Assembly (NCBI GenBank): GCA_958450325.1
Contig: OY288245.1
Location: forward strand, 61,677,441-61,741,440
DNA length: 64,000 nucleotides
From: Agrostemma githago
Lineage: Eukaryota; Streptophyta; Magnoliopsida; Caryophyllales; Caryophyllaceae
Direction: 5' to 3'
In this document: piece by piece, positions 45,773 to 56,764 of the stretch
Layout: every line of letters starts with the position of its first letter
How positions within the stretch are numbered: position 1 is the stretch's first letter
Made by a program: the position numbers and the translations under genes
The notes under the pieces: generated by a model
Database searches by the model: none
Seen by the model: the letters and a program-made list of their open reading frames with translations, nothing else
Told to the model about the DNA's origin: nothing

Positions 45773-45784
45773 ATAACCATTTTT

Positions 45785-46250
45785 GAATTCGATAGTATTT
45801 CGTTGTTTTACCGATTTTTTCTTTCTTGTTAAAGTTTCGATTTGTTGTTTGATTGATGAATTTTTGAAGTTTTTGTGGAAAACTGGCCCATTTCTGAGAC
45901 CAAACTCGTTGAATCATTTTACGGTTTTTGAGACGGTTTCATACAAGAATTTGTGATTTTATCAAGTCGCTTTAAATCAATTTTTTCAATTCTATGACAA
46001 TTTCGTATAAGAAATTGTGTTTTTAACAAGTCGATTTAAATCGATTGTATATCAATCTTTGATCTGTGTCGAAACTAACGTGTTTATATTTACTATTTAG
46101 ACAGATCAAGACTGATCTGGTCAAACACAATTCGATCACACAAAGTCATCAACCCTGGTTCAATACGGGTCATTTGCGAGTCGGGTCAGTTTTTCCGGGT
46201 CTATTCACGAATCACAATTCACAAACATTCAGGAGTGAAAGAGTGTTGAG
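45785..46250. other. Upstream region of the TRS33 exon
   Basis: Unique-looking AT-rich DNA between the SINE and the hAT element. The stretch just before the hAT insertion (46060-46250) probably holds the promoter and most of the 5' leader of TRS33. I see no clear TATA box besides GTTTATATTTAC near 46082. Confidence 0.35.
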
Positions 46251-46903
46251 TAGGGATGACAATGGGTCGGTCTGGGGCGGGTCCACTAAGACCCAGACCC
46301 GGACCCGTCAAATTTACCCTAGACCCATACCCGACCCATACCCGTCCGGGTCCAAAATTTCAGATCCATACCCAGACCCAACGGCTCCGGTTCGGGTTCG
46401 GGTATACCCACAAGTCTTGCTAATTTATTTTATTTTGCCATGGTTCCTCTTTTTTGTCAAATTTTTAGCAACTTTATGAACTTTAAAACAAATCTACCTC
46501 AAAAATTGACTTAATCTCATAAAATTATCATAAACCAAGATATAAATCAAACAAAAAACATAATTTTAAAAAAAAATTATGCCTCTGCAGTGCTTGTGGA
46601 AGGCAGGAAAGAAACTGAATGTAAAAGTAAGGATGGAGTTAGGTTTCTAAGGTGAGGATGGAGGGTTAGTAATCTGAAGTATAAGTGAACACGTATTTTA
46701 CGTTTTTTTAATTTTTTTTTTAATAAACGCCGGGTCCACGGGTCGGGTCCAATAAGTTAGACCCAGACCCAGACCCGGTTTTTCAAAACAAGACCCATAT
46801 CCGACCCATACCCATTGGGTCTAAAAAAATGAGACCCAGACCCGACCCATTCGGGGCCGACCCGCCGGGTCTGGGTCGGGTCCTGGACCCACTTCCATCC
46901 CTA
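46251..46903. mobile_element. hAT-type non-autonomous element, 8-bp TSD GTGTTGAG
   Basis: Ends TAGGGATGACAATGGGTC and CCATCCCTA, flanked by GTGTTGAG at 46243-46250 and 46904-46911. An 8-bp TSD and TAGGG...CCCTA ends mark hAT. The ends carry GACCCAGACCCGACCC repeats in inverted orientation. 653 bp, no transposase. It lies 42 bp before the TRS33 start codon. Confidence 0.85.
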
Positions 46904-46945
46904 GTGTTGAGTGACATTAGAGAGAGAAACACGAGAAACACAAAA

Positions 46946-47097
46946 ATGGTGCGAGAAGTAAGAGAAAGCTGCATCGACAGCATGATAACGGAGATGGTCT
47001 CATCATACTGCTATCGATTGTACCTTAACAAACCTGATCTCGCTGCTCGTCGTATCGAAGCTATCGGTTATCAAGTCGGTCATCAACTCTCTGAGAG
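46946..47097 (+). CDS. TRS33: TRAPP complex subunit TRS33/TRAPPC6, exon 1 (rest not in window)
   Basis: ATG at 46946 gives MVREVRESCIDSMITEMVSS, then YCYRLYLNKPDLAARRIEAI and GYQVGHQLSER. This is the conserved N-terminus of plant TRS33/TRAPPC6, a small Bet3-fold subunit of the TRAPP complexes that act as Rab-GTPase exchange factors in ER-Golgi and Golgi traffic. The exon ends at 47097 in GAGAG|GTTGTT, phase 2, a good donor; reading through gives a stop four codons on. The start was chosen by the alignment; the leader AGAGAGAAACACGAGAAACAC precedes it. I found no further exon to 64000, because retrotransposon D starts 130 bp into the intron. Either intron 1 is longer than 16.9 kb or the gene is broken. 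Confidence 0.8.
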
Positions 47098-47614
47098 GTT
47101 GTTCTTCTTCTAACCCTAATTTCATCCCCCAATTTTGACGCATTTTTTGTGAATTTGATTTAGGTAGTTTGATCGTCTTTGTTTTTCTTCGTGATTGATG
47201 TTTCTGTTGATGTAATTGAAACTTAGTGTAGACACCCGCATTTTGACCGCCAGGTATCTATGGCGCAGTTTCCAAAAAACACCCGATGATGATCGGACGC
47301 TAACGTGTTTCTATGCGCTCGGATACGGGCTCAAATCCATTAATCGTTGGCTAACACACTTACGGAGTACAAATCTCACCAAACGGACCTCAAATCCAGG
47401 CCCATTGGATCATTCCGAGTCAAACAAGACTAATTTGGGCCAAAATCGACACCGGAATTAAAACCGACTTTTTGCGATTGGGTCAACCCCGGTCAAGGTC
47501 GTTTCCGAGACACACAAAACAGCCATACAATCCTCAAAAGTCCAAGTCAAACACAAAACCCATCAAACTCAAAGTCAAGGGCCAAAACAAAGGACCCGTG
47601 CAACCCGACTGGGC

Positions 47615-47719
47615 CACTCGATCGAGTGACCCACCCACTCGATCGAGTGGGCTTGTTTTGAGCCCAACTGCAGGCTTCACGGGCCACTCGACCGAGTTGG
47701 CCTCCTAATCGGTCGAGTA
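47615..47719 (+). promoter_or_regulatory. CACTCGATCGAGTG palindrome cluster upstream of the element D TATA box
   Basis: Four sites (two perfect CACTCGATCGAGTG, one CACTCGACCGAGTT and one AATCGGTCGAGTAA) end about 30 bp before TATATATA at 47748. Confidence 0.7.
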
Positions 47720-48844
47720 ACCCTAATCCGGGTTCCCTAGCCTTTCCTATATATACCCCCATGCAACACACATGCAACCAATCTTTTTGCAACCCTAGTA
47801 CACCCTAGAGCAACCCTACACACACATACTACGTCTTTTACAAACCCTAATCAAACCCTAGCAATTCTCCACTAGCAAAAAACTCTAAACCTAGTTTTAG
47901 GAATCAATCCCGAGCCACCACAACTTAACCTACATAAAAACCTCGAAGACTCTTGTGTTAAAGCCACGGTTACGAGTCCGCACCGAGACAAGAACATGTA
48001 GGTTGAGGGTGTCAAAACCCTCTCTTTTCTTCCCTTTCTCTCTTCGTCGTCTGTCTCCTTTTTCTCCATCTTTTTTTCATTTTTTTTTTATTTCGTTCGT
48101 TGCGTCATAATATCGATAATACTACTAATATCAAAGCATTAAAATATTTATCGATTTGTGTCGAATAAGAAGGATACCGGGATAAGGAAAACCGCATATA
48201 CAAGTGTACTGCACACGCGTCGTCGGTCGCTTATCCCGATACCCCGACTATTTGATTATTGAGATAAATTAACTTAAACAACAATTCGTTATTTTTTCTC
48301 GTCATCATCATCTCTAATCTTACATTCATCATTTTTTAAAAATCAATTTTAATAGGGGTCGAAACCCGTTGACACGGATCCGACATCACAATCCCTAGGG
48401 ATTTATTTCGATGTCGGAGAAGTTGAGGGAATCAAGTTTTTTTTATTCAAGTAAAGCGTCGATTTTGGATTCGATATCAATTCCATAATTGGATATCGAA
48501 TCTAACAATCAAGTCATATGAATTAATTAACGTGATTCGTTCATATCACGATAATTAATTTAAAAGCGACTAAAATTAATTTATCTTTTTTTACATTTCA
48601 CTCTAATATCCCATATCGATTCAGTAATCGAATATGGGATACGATGAGTATTCAAATTTAGAATCGGGTATAAATTCAACAATATTTATATTCGGTTTAG
48701 CAAAATCAACGATATATAAAAAACCCGAATCGAGCATAGGTCATGCAATACTTATGCCCAATTCGGTAAAACCGTCGATTCATCAAAAAATCTAAAGCAA
48801 TTTCGAAAATCAATATAAAATTGCAAGCGAATTACAATTCGTAC

Positions 48845-49073
48845 AGATGCCACTCGACCGAGTGCCTTAGTCACTCGATCGAGTGACATCACAAAATCGA
48901 GTCAGAACGCTTATCACGACCCCCACTCGATCGAGTCTCACAGTGACTCGGTCGAGTGGCCATGCACTCGACCGAGTTGGGCAATGGCTCGGCCGAGTAT
49001 GGTCCATAACGCAAAATAGAACCGCTTTTTACAGGTCTACTCGATCGAGTCCATCGACCACTCGACCGAGTAG
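48845..49073 (+). repeat. Second CACTCGATCGAGTG palindrome cluster in element D LTR
   Basis: About eight variants (CACTCGACCGAGTG, CACTCGATCGAGTG, GACTCGGTCGAGTG, GCTCGGCCGAGT, TACTCGATCGAGTC and others) within 230 bp, 1.1 kb downstream of the TATA box and so in the transcribed part of the LTR. Confidence 0.7.
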
Positions 49074-49879
49074 CCTCATCACGACCAAAATAACGAGTCG
49101 TACATTCTTCTATTTTCTAAACTCGATAGTATTTTACGACTTAGGTCAACATGTGCTTAATTAATCACATGTATACTATCTTTTCAAACCATGCGTCTCA
49201 TATTTGCATCTTTTCATTTCATTTATTATTTGCACAAACCGTTATTATTCGTTATATTATTTCATCGTTACTAACGCGTTTGTTATTTATTTGGTCAATT
49301 TAATTATTGTTCGTTTATTATACTAAATGAACCCACATGCTAAATTCCACTTCGACGTAGAATTAAATTGCATTAAATTGACTTAGAAACCCTTTTCAAA
49401 TTCTATTCACATGTTTAGGGGAAATAAATCTTTGCATATCATTTTCCCGTTTTACTAACGCGCGTATTGTAAGTCATTCAAATTCTTAGTAGAGACCGCT
49501 AATGTGCGGGCGGGGTTGGGTGTCCTTTGTGGGCTTCCCAACACGTACCCTCACCCCTTACTCAGAACCTCGGTTTCCGGATGCCCGAAACCGTTGGCGC
49601 ACGAGAGTCATTCCATACACGATATCCGATAATGTTGGTATCGGTATCAAATGCAAAGGGACGAGCCCAATAAACTCTGACATCGGAAATGGGTCGTATT
49701 TTGTATACGGCCCACTACGACATAGAGTGGGCTCGAATGGTTCCGAGTAACCACAAAATTCGGTGGCGACTCCACATAGACCTAAATTTCAATTCGATCC
49801 ATTCTCATATGGAGATTTATTCGCCTACCCAAACCCGCGCGTGGCCGCGTCGGGGTGGACCTATGTCATGTCCACAATT

Positions 49880-49897
49880 TGGCGACTCCGCTGGGGA
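49880..49897 (+). promoter_or_regulatory. Element D primer binding site (Ogre type)
   Basis: TGGCGACTCCGCTGGGGA, three bases after the LTR end. It resembles the tRNA-Arg-complementary site of pea and legume Ogre elements. Confidence 0.65.
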
Positions 49898-51180
49898 TTA
49901 ACTGATGCGTGACTTACCATCGGCATCCTCAGGGTGAGACTCGAATAGAAATCGTTTGACAAATACAATACGCGTTTTAGTTTTACGGTTCATGCATAAC
50001 CCATATTTTCCCGGGCCGGTACTCGCGACCGACGTCCCACTATACCGTTGATGTACTCCAATATGGATATGTCAAAAGGTGTCCATAGTCGATTCGAGTG
50101 GGTTTCGCGGCATGTTCTAAGATCAACTCGACTTAGGAAGTCTGTCCCGATCAACGTCTAGACTATGTACACTGGTATAGACCCCTAATAGACCGACCGA
50201 GACTTAGTATAGAGCATACATGGCGTCGTTATAATATTTGTGTGACTACGTGCTACTTGGTTTCCGAGTCGTTTTCAAAAACCGTCAATTTTTCAAAATT
50301 GCATCTTTTTCAAACTATTCAATTTCAAAACCAGGGACACATACCGAATTTAGGACTTATGATTTTACTCAAAATAGCCTATTTTCTAGACGGTATGCTG
50401 CCCGATTCAAAACTCGAAAATACTTTTGAACTTTCAAAACCCGTGGCCCAATGACTTTTCGTTTTTTTTTTTCAGAAATTTGGGCCATTCACCGAGTCCA
50501 CTCGGTCCTTTTTCAAAACAATCAATTTTCAAAACCTTCTTCTCCTTGGGACTTCCCATATTTAGCAGTGTCGGGTCGTGTCTTAAGTTGTCAAGGTCCT
50601 TAGCGTCGAAACTCTGTCGATCTTACATCACGAGTTTCTTCCCTATCCCAGTCCGCCTTATTAGACTAAGGCAAGGCCCACCTACGTGAGACATACTTCT
50701 ACAAAGGAGGCCCCGTCAACACACTCGAGTCTAAAAGTCTGGGGATGTCTCACGTGGACCCTCCTTCGAGCAGGACTCGGCCCACATAGCCGAATCCTAA
50801 GGAAGGCCCACCTTTCACAAGTCACCCATCTAGGTGTCTTTTCCGAGTCAACCTTTTACAAAGCATAGCCCTATAACAAAAGGTTCACGGTCCTTACGTC
50901 TAAGGGTCACTCGACAAACACTCAAGTCTTAACAAAATCTTTGATCCCACTCGGGGGCTACCCTTTAGCAGGGCGATCAATCACGATTGCCCTAAGGGTC
51001 ATGTCTTACACGTGTCTCACGTACTCCACATTCGAGTCACTTAAGATGCCACACTATCAAAGTCCTTAGTCTCACATTGGGGGCTATTCTCCGACGGAGT
51101 GATTAATCACAGTCACTCCGAGAATCGTACCCTACAAATTTGTCTTAGGGGAGTCTAACCCGAGTCAAATTGGGGCCGTC
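49898..51180 (+). other. Element D leader region
   Basis: No convincing gene. Two diverged copies of a block GGGGGCTA(C/T)...GATNAATCAC(G/A)NT... lie around 50953 and 51086, and a related GGGGGCTACCCC block recurs at 53612. Confidence 0.45.
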
Positions 51181-52110
51181 CCTCCTCTTGCGCTATTTCC
51201 TATGCCTTGGTGAGTTTGAGTTCCGACGCAACCTCTCTGATTACGTGGTGTTCTTACAGACAGGCCACCCGAGACCAGACGCCAACGCAAGACGGACGAA
51301 TTGAAAAAAGCTCTGACCAAGATCGAGACCCAACTGGCTGCCATCCAGGCTAACCAAGCGACTTTATCCACCCGCCTAACCACCGTGGAGAAAACGGCCC
51401 CAGTTGAAGGAGCTGAGCCCACTGGGCCCATAGCCGAGTTGATCAGTGATGTTCGTAGGCTCGAAGAGCAAGTCCACTTATCGACGAACAACTCGATCCA
51501 CACCGAAAATGCTCGTACTTACTCACCTTTGAATGACGAGCTACCTGCTAACCTCAACCTTTCGGGAATTCCAATGTTTGAGGGTACTGAAGACCCGGTC
51601 CATCACATCCGGGCTTTCAAAGATTTCATGGCGGTCAAAGGGGTAAAGTCCACCATGTTTAAGCACTTATTCCCTTCCTCCCTCGAGAAGCACCCCAAAG
51701 CCTGGTACTACAGGCTCGATTCCAAGAAATACCCGACTTGGGATGATGTGGCGATTGAATTCGCTCGGAATTATACTGAAAATACTGAGATCCAGACTAC
51801 AATGCGTACTCTGGAAGTCCTGGCCCAAGAGCCCAAAGAAGGGTTCACTAAATATCTTCAAAGATGGAGGGCCGAGAGCGTGAAGTTGGTAGACAAGCCC
51901 AACGAGAAGACACTAGTGGAGGCATTCATCAACAACCTCCTACCTTCTTACCGCGTCCATATTAGGTATGCCGGCATTTCAAACTTTGCCGTACTTACCG
52001 AAATGGGCATTAGAATTGAAGACGATCTTCGACATAGAAAAGATCTGGGTAAAGCTTCTACTGAAGGCTATACTGGACATCAACTCGAGTCCTTAGAAGC
52101 CGACGACTAA
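51181..52110 (+). CDS. Element D gag (Ogre/Tat type)
   Basis: Retrotransposon gag protein (PF03732 type). Open frame through KTDELKKALTKIETQLAAIQ (coiled coil) and then ELPANLNLSGIPMFEGTEDP, HHIRAFKDFMAVKG, FPSSLEKHPKAWYYRLDSK, WDDVAIEFARNY, FTKYLQRWRAESVKL, LVEAFINNLLPSYRVHIRYA; the stop codon is at 52108-52110. There is no ATG just before the coiled coil; the frame is open upstream to about 51240 and may be joined by splicing (TTCTTACAG at 51253-51261 looks like an acceptor). The start is therefore uncertain. No zinc knuckle or protease follows, so the polyprotein is truncated compared with Ogre. Confidence 0.7.
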
Positions 52111-52785
52111 TGACAACATCATCCGAGAGTCCGGATCTGATTTAAGTCCGAGTCTGAGTCTGAGTCTAGGATGTTCTATTCCAAAGTCAAAGTCAGAGTC
52201 AGAGTCAGTTGTATTCTGTCCTCTTTTTTCAAAATTCAATAAAATCAGCTTTCAATATTCTTTCTCATATATACTTTCCTTACGTGTTTCCGAGAACATG
52301 ATAAACACCATCATACACTGTGAGCACACGCACGTGACTATTATAGGCACATCTATAATGACTGCAGAAAACCGAGCCCGTGTTTTCTTTTTACCTATTT
52401 CGTGTCTGGTATAGAAAAGCCACATAACTACCCCTAGCAGGAGCGGTATCGAATCCTATGACAAATCTAGGTAATCTCCTAGTTTGGGGTTCAAGACGGG
52501 AGGCAAGCCCATTTCCCACAATAAAACACCCCTCCAATAAGACTGACCAATCCCTACCTTAGATGTTAGTCTGACCGGCAAAAAAAAAAGAAAAAAAAAA
52601 CAAAAGAACACTGGACAAAAAAAATCAAAAGTCAAAAAAAAAAGAAAAAAAAAGAAGGGGCCAAAGCAAAATAAGGCCATCAAAAAAAACTGGACACAAA
52701 AAAAAAATCGAAGGTCCATGAAAAAAAAAAAGCAAAAGGCCAAAACAAAAAAGCAGGCCATCATCAAAAAATTCAGAATACCCAT

Positions 52786-52912
52786 GACCGTGGTCAACGG
52801 TCAATTCCAGTGAAAGCCCCACGACTAGGGTACGGTCAAAATTATCAATACCCATGACCGTGGTCAACGGTCAACTCAAGTGAAAATCCTTTGACCATGG
52901 TACGGTCAAATT
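52786..52912 (+). repeat. Two tandem copies of a roughly 63-bp unit
   Basis: AATACCCATGACCGTGGTCAACGGTCAA... occurs at 52786 and 52849. The flanking 52580-52785 is a run of poly-A/lysine-like low complexity and gives spurious open frames on the minus strand. Confidence 0.7.
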
Positions 52913-53102
52913 CAAAATTATCCATGTCATCCAATAGTGGAGTAACAATCAAGCTGGTCAGTTAACACAACACTCAGCCTTCCCACATTACAACCCTCAA
53001 GACCTTCCCGAGACCCAGGCCAGAGACAGCTCGGAATTTTGAGGATTCAAGCTCCATAGCATACCCCTAACAATTAGGGTCAGACATCAAAACCAGATCC
53101 CG

Positions 53103-53333
53103 CATTATCAAACCGGCTCTCGAAGCCTTAGCTCCACAGAACCGAGCTCCAGATTTCGAGTTATCAAGGCCATTTACTTCATTATCAAACCGGCTCTCGA
53201 AGCCTTAGCTCCACAGAACCGAGCTCCAGATTTCGAGTCATCAAGGCCATTTACTTCATTATCAAACCGGCTCTCGAAGCCTTAGCTCCACAGAACCGAG
53301 CTCCAGATTTCGAGTCATCAAGGCCATTTACTT
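53103..53333 (+). repeat. 77-bp tandem repeat, three copies
   Basis: Unit starts CATTATCAAACCGGCTCTCG at 53103, 53180 and 53257. Copies are nearly identical, so the amplification is recent. Confidence 0.9.
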
Positions 53334-53359
53334 CCTAGCACCACATTCCCAAATACATC

Positions 53360-53511
53360 AAATCCCCGAGAGCAAAACTCGTTAAAATCCCCGAGAGCAA
53401 AACTTGTAAAAATCCCCGAGAGCAAAACTCGTTAAAATCCCCGAGAGCAAAACTCGTTAAAATCCCCGAGAGCAAAACTCGTAAAAATCCCCGAGAGCAA
53501 AACTCGTTAAA
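53360..53511 (+). repeat. 25-bp tandem repeat, six copies
   Basis: AAATCCCCGAGAGCAAAACT followed by CGTTA or CGTAA, repeated without spacers. Tandem arrays in the 3' untranslated part are common in Tat/Ogre elements and can seed satellites. Confidence 0.9.
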
Positions 53512-54578
53512 ATCTCATCCCAATTTTTCACATCCAGACCAGTTACCAACCCCAAACACGGGAACTCAACATGCAGTCGGCATAGAACATGCCCAAATAG
53601 TTCACACCACCTCTGGGGGCTACCCCGGAGAACGCTCACAGTCACAGGATTAATATCCTAACCATTCAAGCCCTTTGATCAAGACATCACTAGGAATGCA
53701 CCTAGCCTACACCGTCATTATGGCTAGTTATACACAAAGTCCTATTAGCTTAGGCACCATAATATACCTTTCAATCCACTGAACTACGGCTTGGTTTGAT
53801 TTCACCACACGTGAATACGTAGGCAGCCTTTCAACAAAGGCACAACCACCCACATTGACACACATTCGAAAAGCATTATCATTCCGGACACGACACTGTC
53901 ATGTTCTCGGTAGCTAGCTTTGTTGTCCCGGGGGCTTTTCTTAGACAGAAGACCTCCATCCACTCACAAAATCCAGATAAATACTTTCAAAATCTAGCCT
54001 CCTTTCTGTAGTGTGTCCTAGTACTCGGCTCAGTCGAAGACAAGAATCTGTCAGGACTTGAGGCAATACCTACTTTGGAAATGTATCCTAAAATAGGAAA
54101 TCCAGAAGGACACCAGACTAAAACAGTCTCATTACAAGATACTGCGGTCCCCCCCATAGCATATCTATCCCATTTCGATGTACGACTGTGTTGCCACTCG
54201 CCTAGACTACGGGATAGCGCAACTTAAGAGTCTTGTTAGGCGGCCCACACCCCTATCAAGTCACGGTCCAACCCTTAGAGAGTCCAGCCCGTGTCAGTCA
54301 ACTCGTCCTGTCGTGTCCAGAGTCGAGTCTGTCGATAGGCCCCTCTCTTCAAATTCCACTTTGAAATTTGCAAAATTTAGCCATTTGAAAAAAAGATCTT
54401 TTTCGACAAGGTCATATTTTAGTCTATTTAAACTGCGAATTTCTTTTATATCCCTTTCCATTTTGAAAACCTAGCTCGTGATTGCTTTCAGGATTTCAAA
54501 TTCAAAATTTCAAAAACTTCAAAAATCATTTTCCCCAGCACGAGTCATTTTACTACCTACGTGTTGGATACATTTTTA
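53512..54578 (+). other. Element D non-coding 3' sequence up to the CACTA insertion
   Basis: No coding similarity seen. It ends at CATTTTTATGT, where the CACTA transposon enters. Confidence 0.4.
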
Positions 54579-54603
54579 TGTCACTACAAGAAAAGTCGTG
54601 GTT

Positions 54604-54795
54604 AGCAACCGATATTTTCCGACCGCATGAAAAACAGTCGGTAATTACGCTTACCGACCGAAAACAGTCGGTAAATGAGACTTTCGGTCGGTAAAATACC
54701 GACTGATTAATCAGTCGGTAAATAAGAACATCGGTCGGTACCGAGCTGTTTTACCGACCGATTTTCTAATTTACCGACCGATTTGTCGGTCGGTG
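54604..54795. promoter_or_regulatory. Left subterminal repeat array of the CACTA element
   Basis: About twelve copies of ACCGACCG or CGGTCGGT in both orientations, mostly as TTACCGACCGA or TCGGTCGGTAAA. By analogy with En/Spm they are transposase-binding sites and overlap the promoter. Confidence 0.75.
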
Positions 54796-55043
54796 GCGTT
54801 GTTAACATAAATCACCCCGGCTCCTTTCATTACTCACTTCGCAGTAACTTTAAAAAAAAACCCTTTACCCATCCCCAAACCCCAATTCCGAACCCGACCC
54901 CCCTATCCCCACCCCCCTTCGCCACCCCCCTTCGCCGGAGAATCTCCCCCGCACCGCCGTCGCACCACCGCCACACCGGCCCCGATCCGCCCTTTGCCGG
55001 ATTACCATACCCATCCTCCCCAAAATCCCCAATTTCAACCTAG

Positions 55044-56753
55044 GTATGAATTCTAACTCAATTTTTTTGTTTGATTTTGTTTATATTTGGTTTATTATTG
55101 TTGTTAATCCAAGTGTTTGATGAATTTAGGATTAAATTTAGATTTAGGGTGAAACTTATTAGGTTAGTGTAATTAGGTTCCTTAGCCAAATTATGAAAAA
55201 CTTCTCATAAGATTATTATTATTATCATTATTGGATTTATTAGTATTAATTTTGGTTGAGTTGCTTCTACTAAGTGTAGGGGATGAAAAAATAATTAGGG
55301 TTTGAGCGATTTAGTTAGGAAATTGAAATTGAGAGATTTTGATTAGGGTTTGAGAGATTTAGTTAGTTAGGAAATTGAGAAATTGAGAGAAATTAGTTAG
55401 TTAGGAAATTGAGAGATTGAGAGAAAAAGTAATTAGGGTTTGAGAGATTTAATTAGGGGATGAAAAAATAATTAGGATGAAATTGAAATTTAGTTTAATT
55501 TAGGGTGAAATTTGATGAAAATTTGTTTAGTATAGTTTAGTTAGATTAGTATAGCTCTCCCTATAGTATTTAGATGAAAAATTGGTTCAATTAGTATAGC
55601 TCTCCCTATAGTACTTACCCTTTGGAAAATTTTTGATTGGATTACTCAATTAGTATTTTTGATTGGAAAATTGTTTAGTATAATTAGTCTTAAGAATATA
55701 TTCAATGTTGATTGGATTACCCAATTAGTATTCTTGTTTGGTTTGTAAGGTTGATTGGTAAGTCTTAAAACGAAAATATGGTCGACATTAAGCGAATTGT
55801 TCAATTTCCATTTAGAGAACAAATTGAAAATATGGTTGACCTTTAAAAGGAGAAAGGCATCATTGTCATTTAACCATTATTTTAAACTAATTTAAAACAT
55901 ATTATGAACGATCGTGTTCCTAAAACTCATTTATTTAAAGTTAAAAAAATCCGATTGATCGACAAACAATGATTTAAATTAACTTACATTTCTACATTAA
56001 CTAGAATTTTGGGTTAGAAATTTCCTAGGATAAGCCTCATGCATGCAATTATGCATATTATTTATGATAAATTATGAACATAATATTTATTTTATAATTT
56101 TTTTCGACTTTATATTATTTGAGGTTGATTGGTTTTAGGTTAGAGTTGTTTGAGATCATGGTTTGCATTAGAAAATGTATGGGATTTGGATGTATATGAA
56201 ATTTGAGGAATGCATGGGCATAATATATACTTCCTCCGTTCTATTTGATCTCCTCGACCTCATCTCGCCTGCCTTTATTATTCTTCCCCTTTTTTTATCT
56301 TCGAAGTTTGGTATAGTTTAGTTGTTGCTCCGTAATTAAAAGTCTTGCGGACAACTCCTTGTTATAACATTAAAATATGCATATTCATGTTACTCTCAAA
56401 TGTATACACAAATGGCCATCATCTACTGTTTATTCTCAACTTAACAAATAATAACAATGTAGGGACTAACATTTTTTAGCCTAATATAGTTGTAGCTTAG
56501 AATACTAACAATTTGAGTTTATATATTAAACTAAGGTTAGATGTGAAAACTTAATTAAATAATGAAGGGGTACGAATGAGATGAGATCATGGGAGTTTAA
56601 ATTGTCTAATTAGAGTAAATAAACGTATCAACCCCTGATCTAGTTATATTCGATTATTGTTTTTTAACATAACGAGAGTAAACTCATGGTTATTTCTGTG
56701 TTATTTACTCCATTTTTATATGTTATTTAATTAGGTTTTCGTTTCTCTTATAG
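55044..56753 (+). other. Probable 5'-UTR intron of the TNP2 gene
   Basis: Donor CCTAG|GTATGAATT at 55044 follows a C-rich leader (54880-55040); acceptor TTTCTCTTATAG ends at 56753, 12 bases before the ATG. The interval is AT-rich, with diverged internal repeats (TTGAGAGATTTAGTTAGGAAATTGAGA around 55290-55460) and no open frame. Confidence 0.5.
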
Positions 56754-56764
56754 AAAATCTAATA

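Larger units (their letters stand above)
47227..49876 (+). repeat. Element D 5' LTR
   Basis: TGTAGACACCCGC...ATGTCCACA, 2650 bp. It holds a first palindrome cluster (47615-47719), TATATATA (47748-47755), and a second palindrome cluster (48845-49073) downstream of the TATA box. The start lies 130 bp after the TRS33 exon donor. Confidence 0.75.

Noticed and set aside
52456..52867. Minus-strand frames rich in Phe over 52456-52867
   Set aside because: They read the complement of an A-rich low-complexity tract in element D.
53360..53511. Evenly spaced 25-bp repeats that could suggest a CRISPR array
   Set aside because: The repeats are head-to-tail with no unique spacers, inside a plant retrotransposon. 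A simple tandem repeat.
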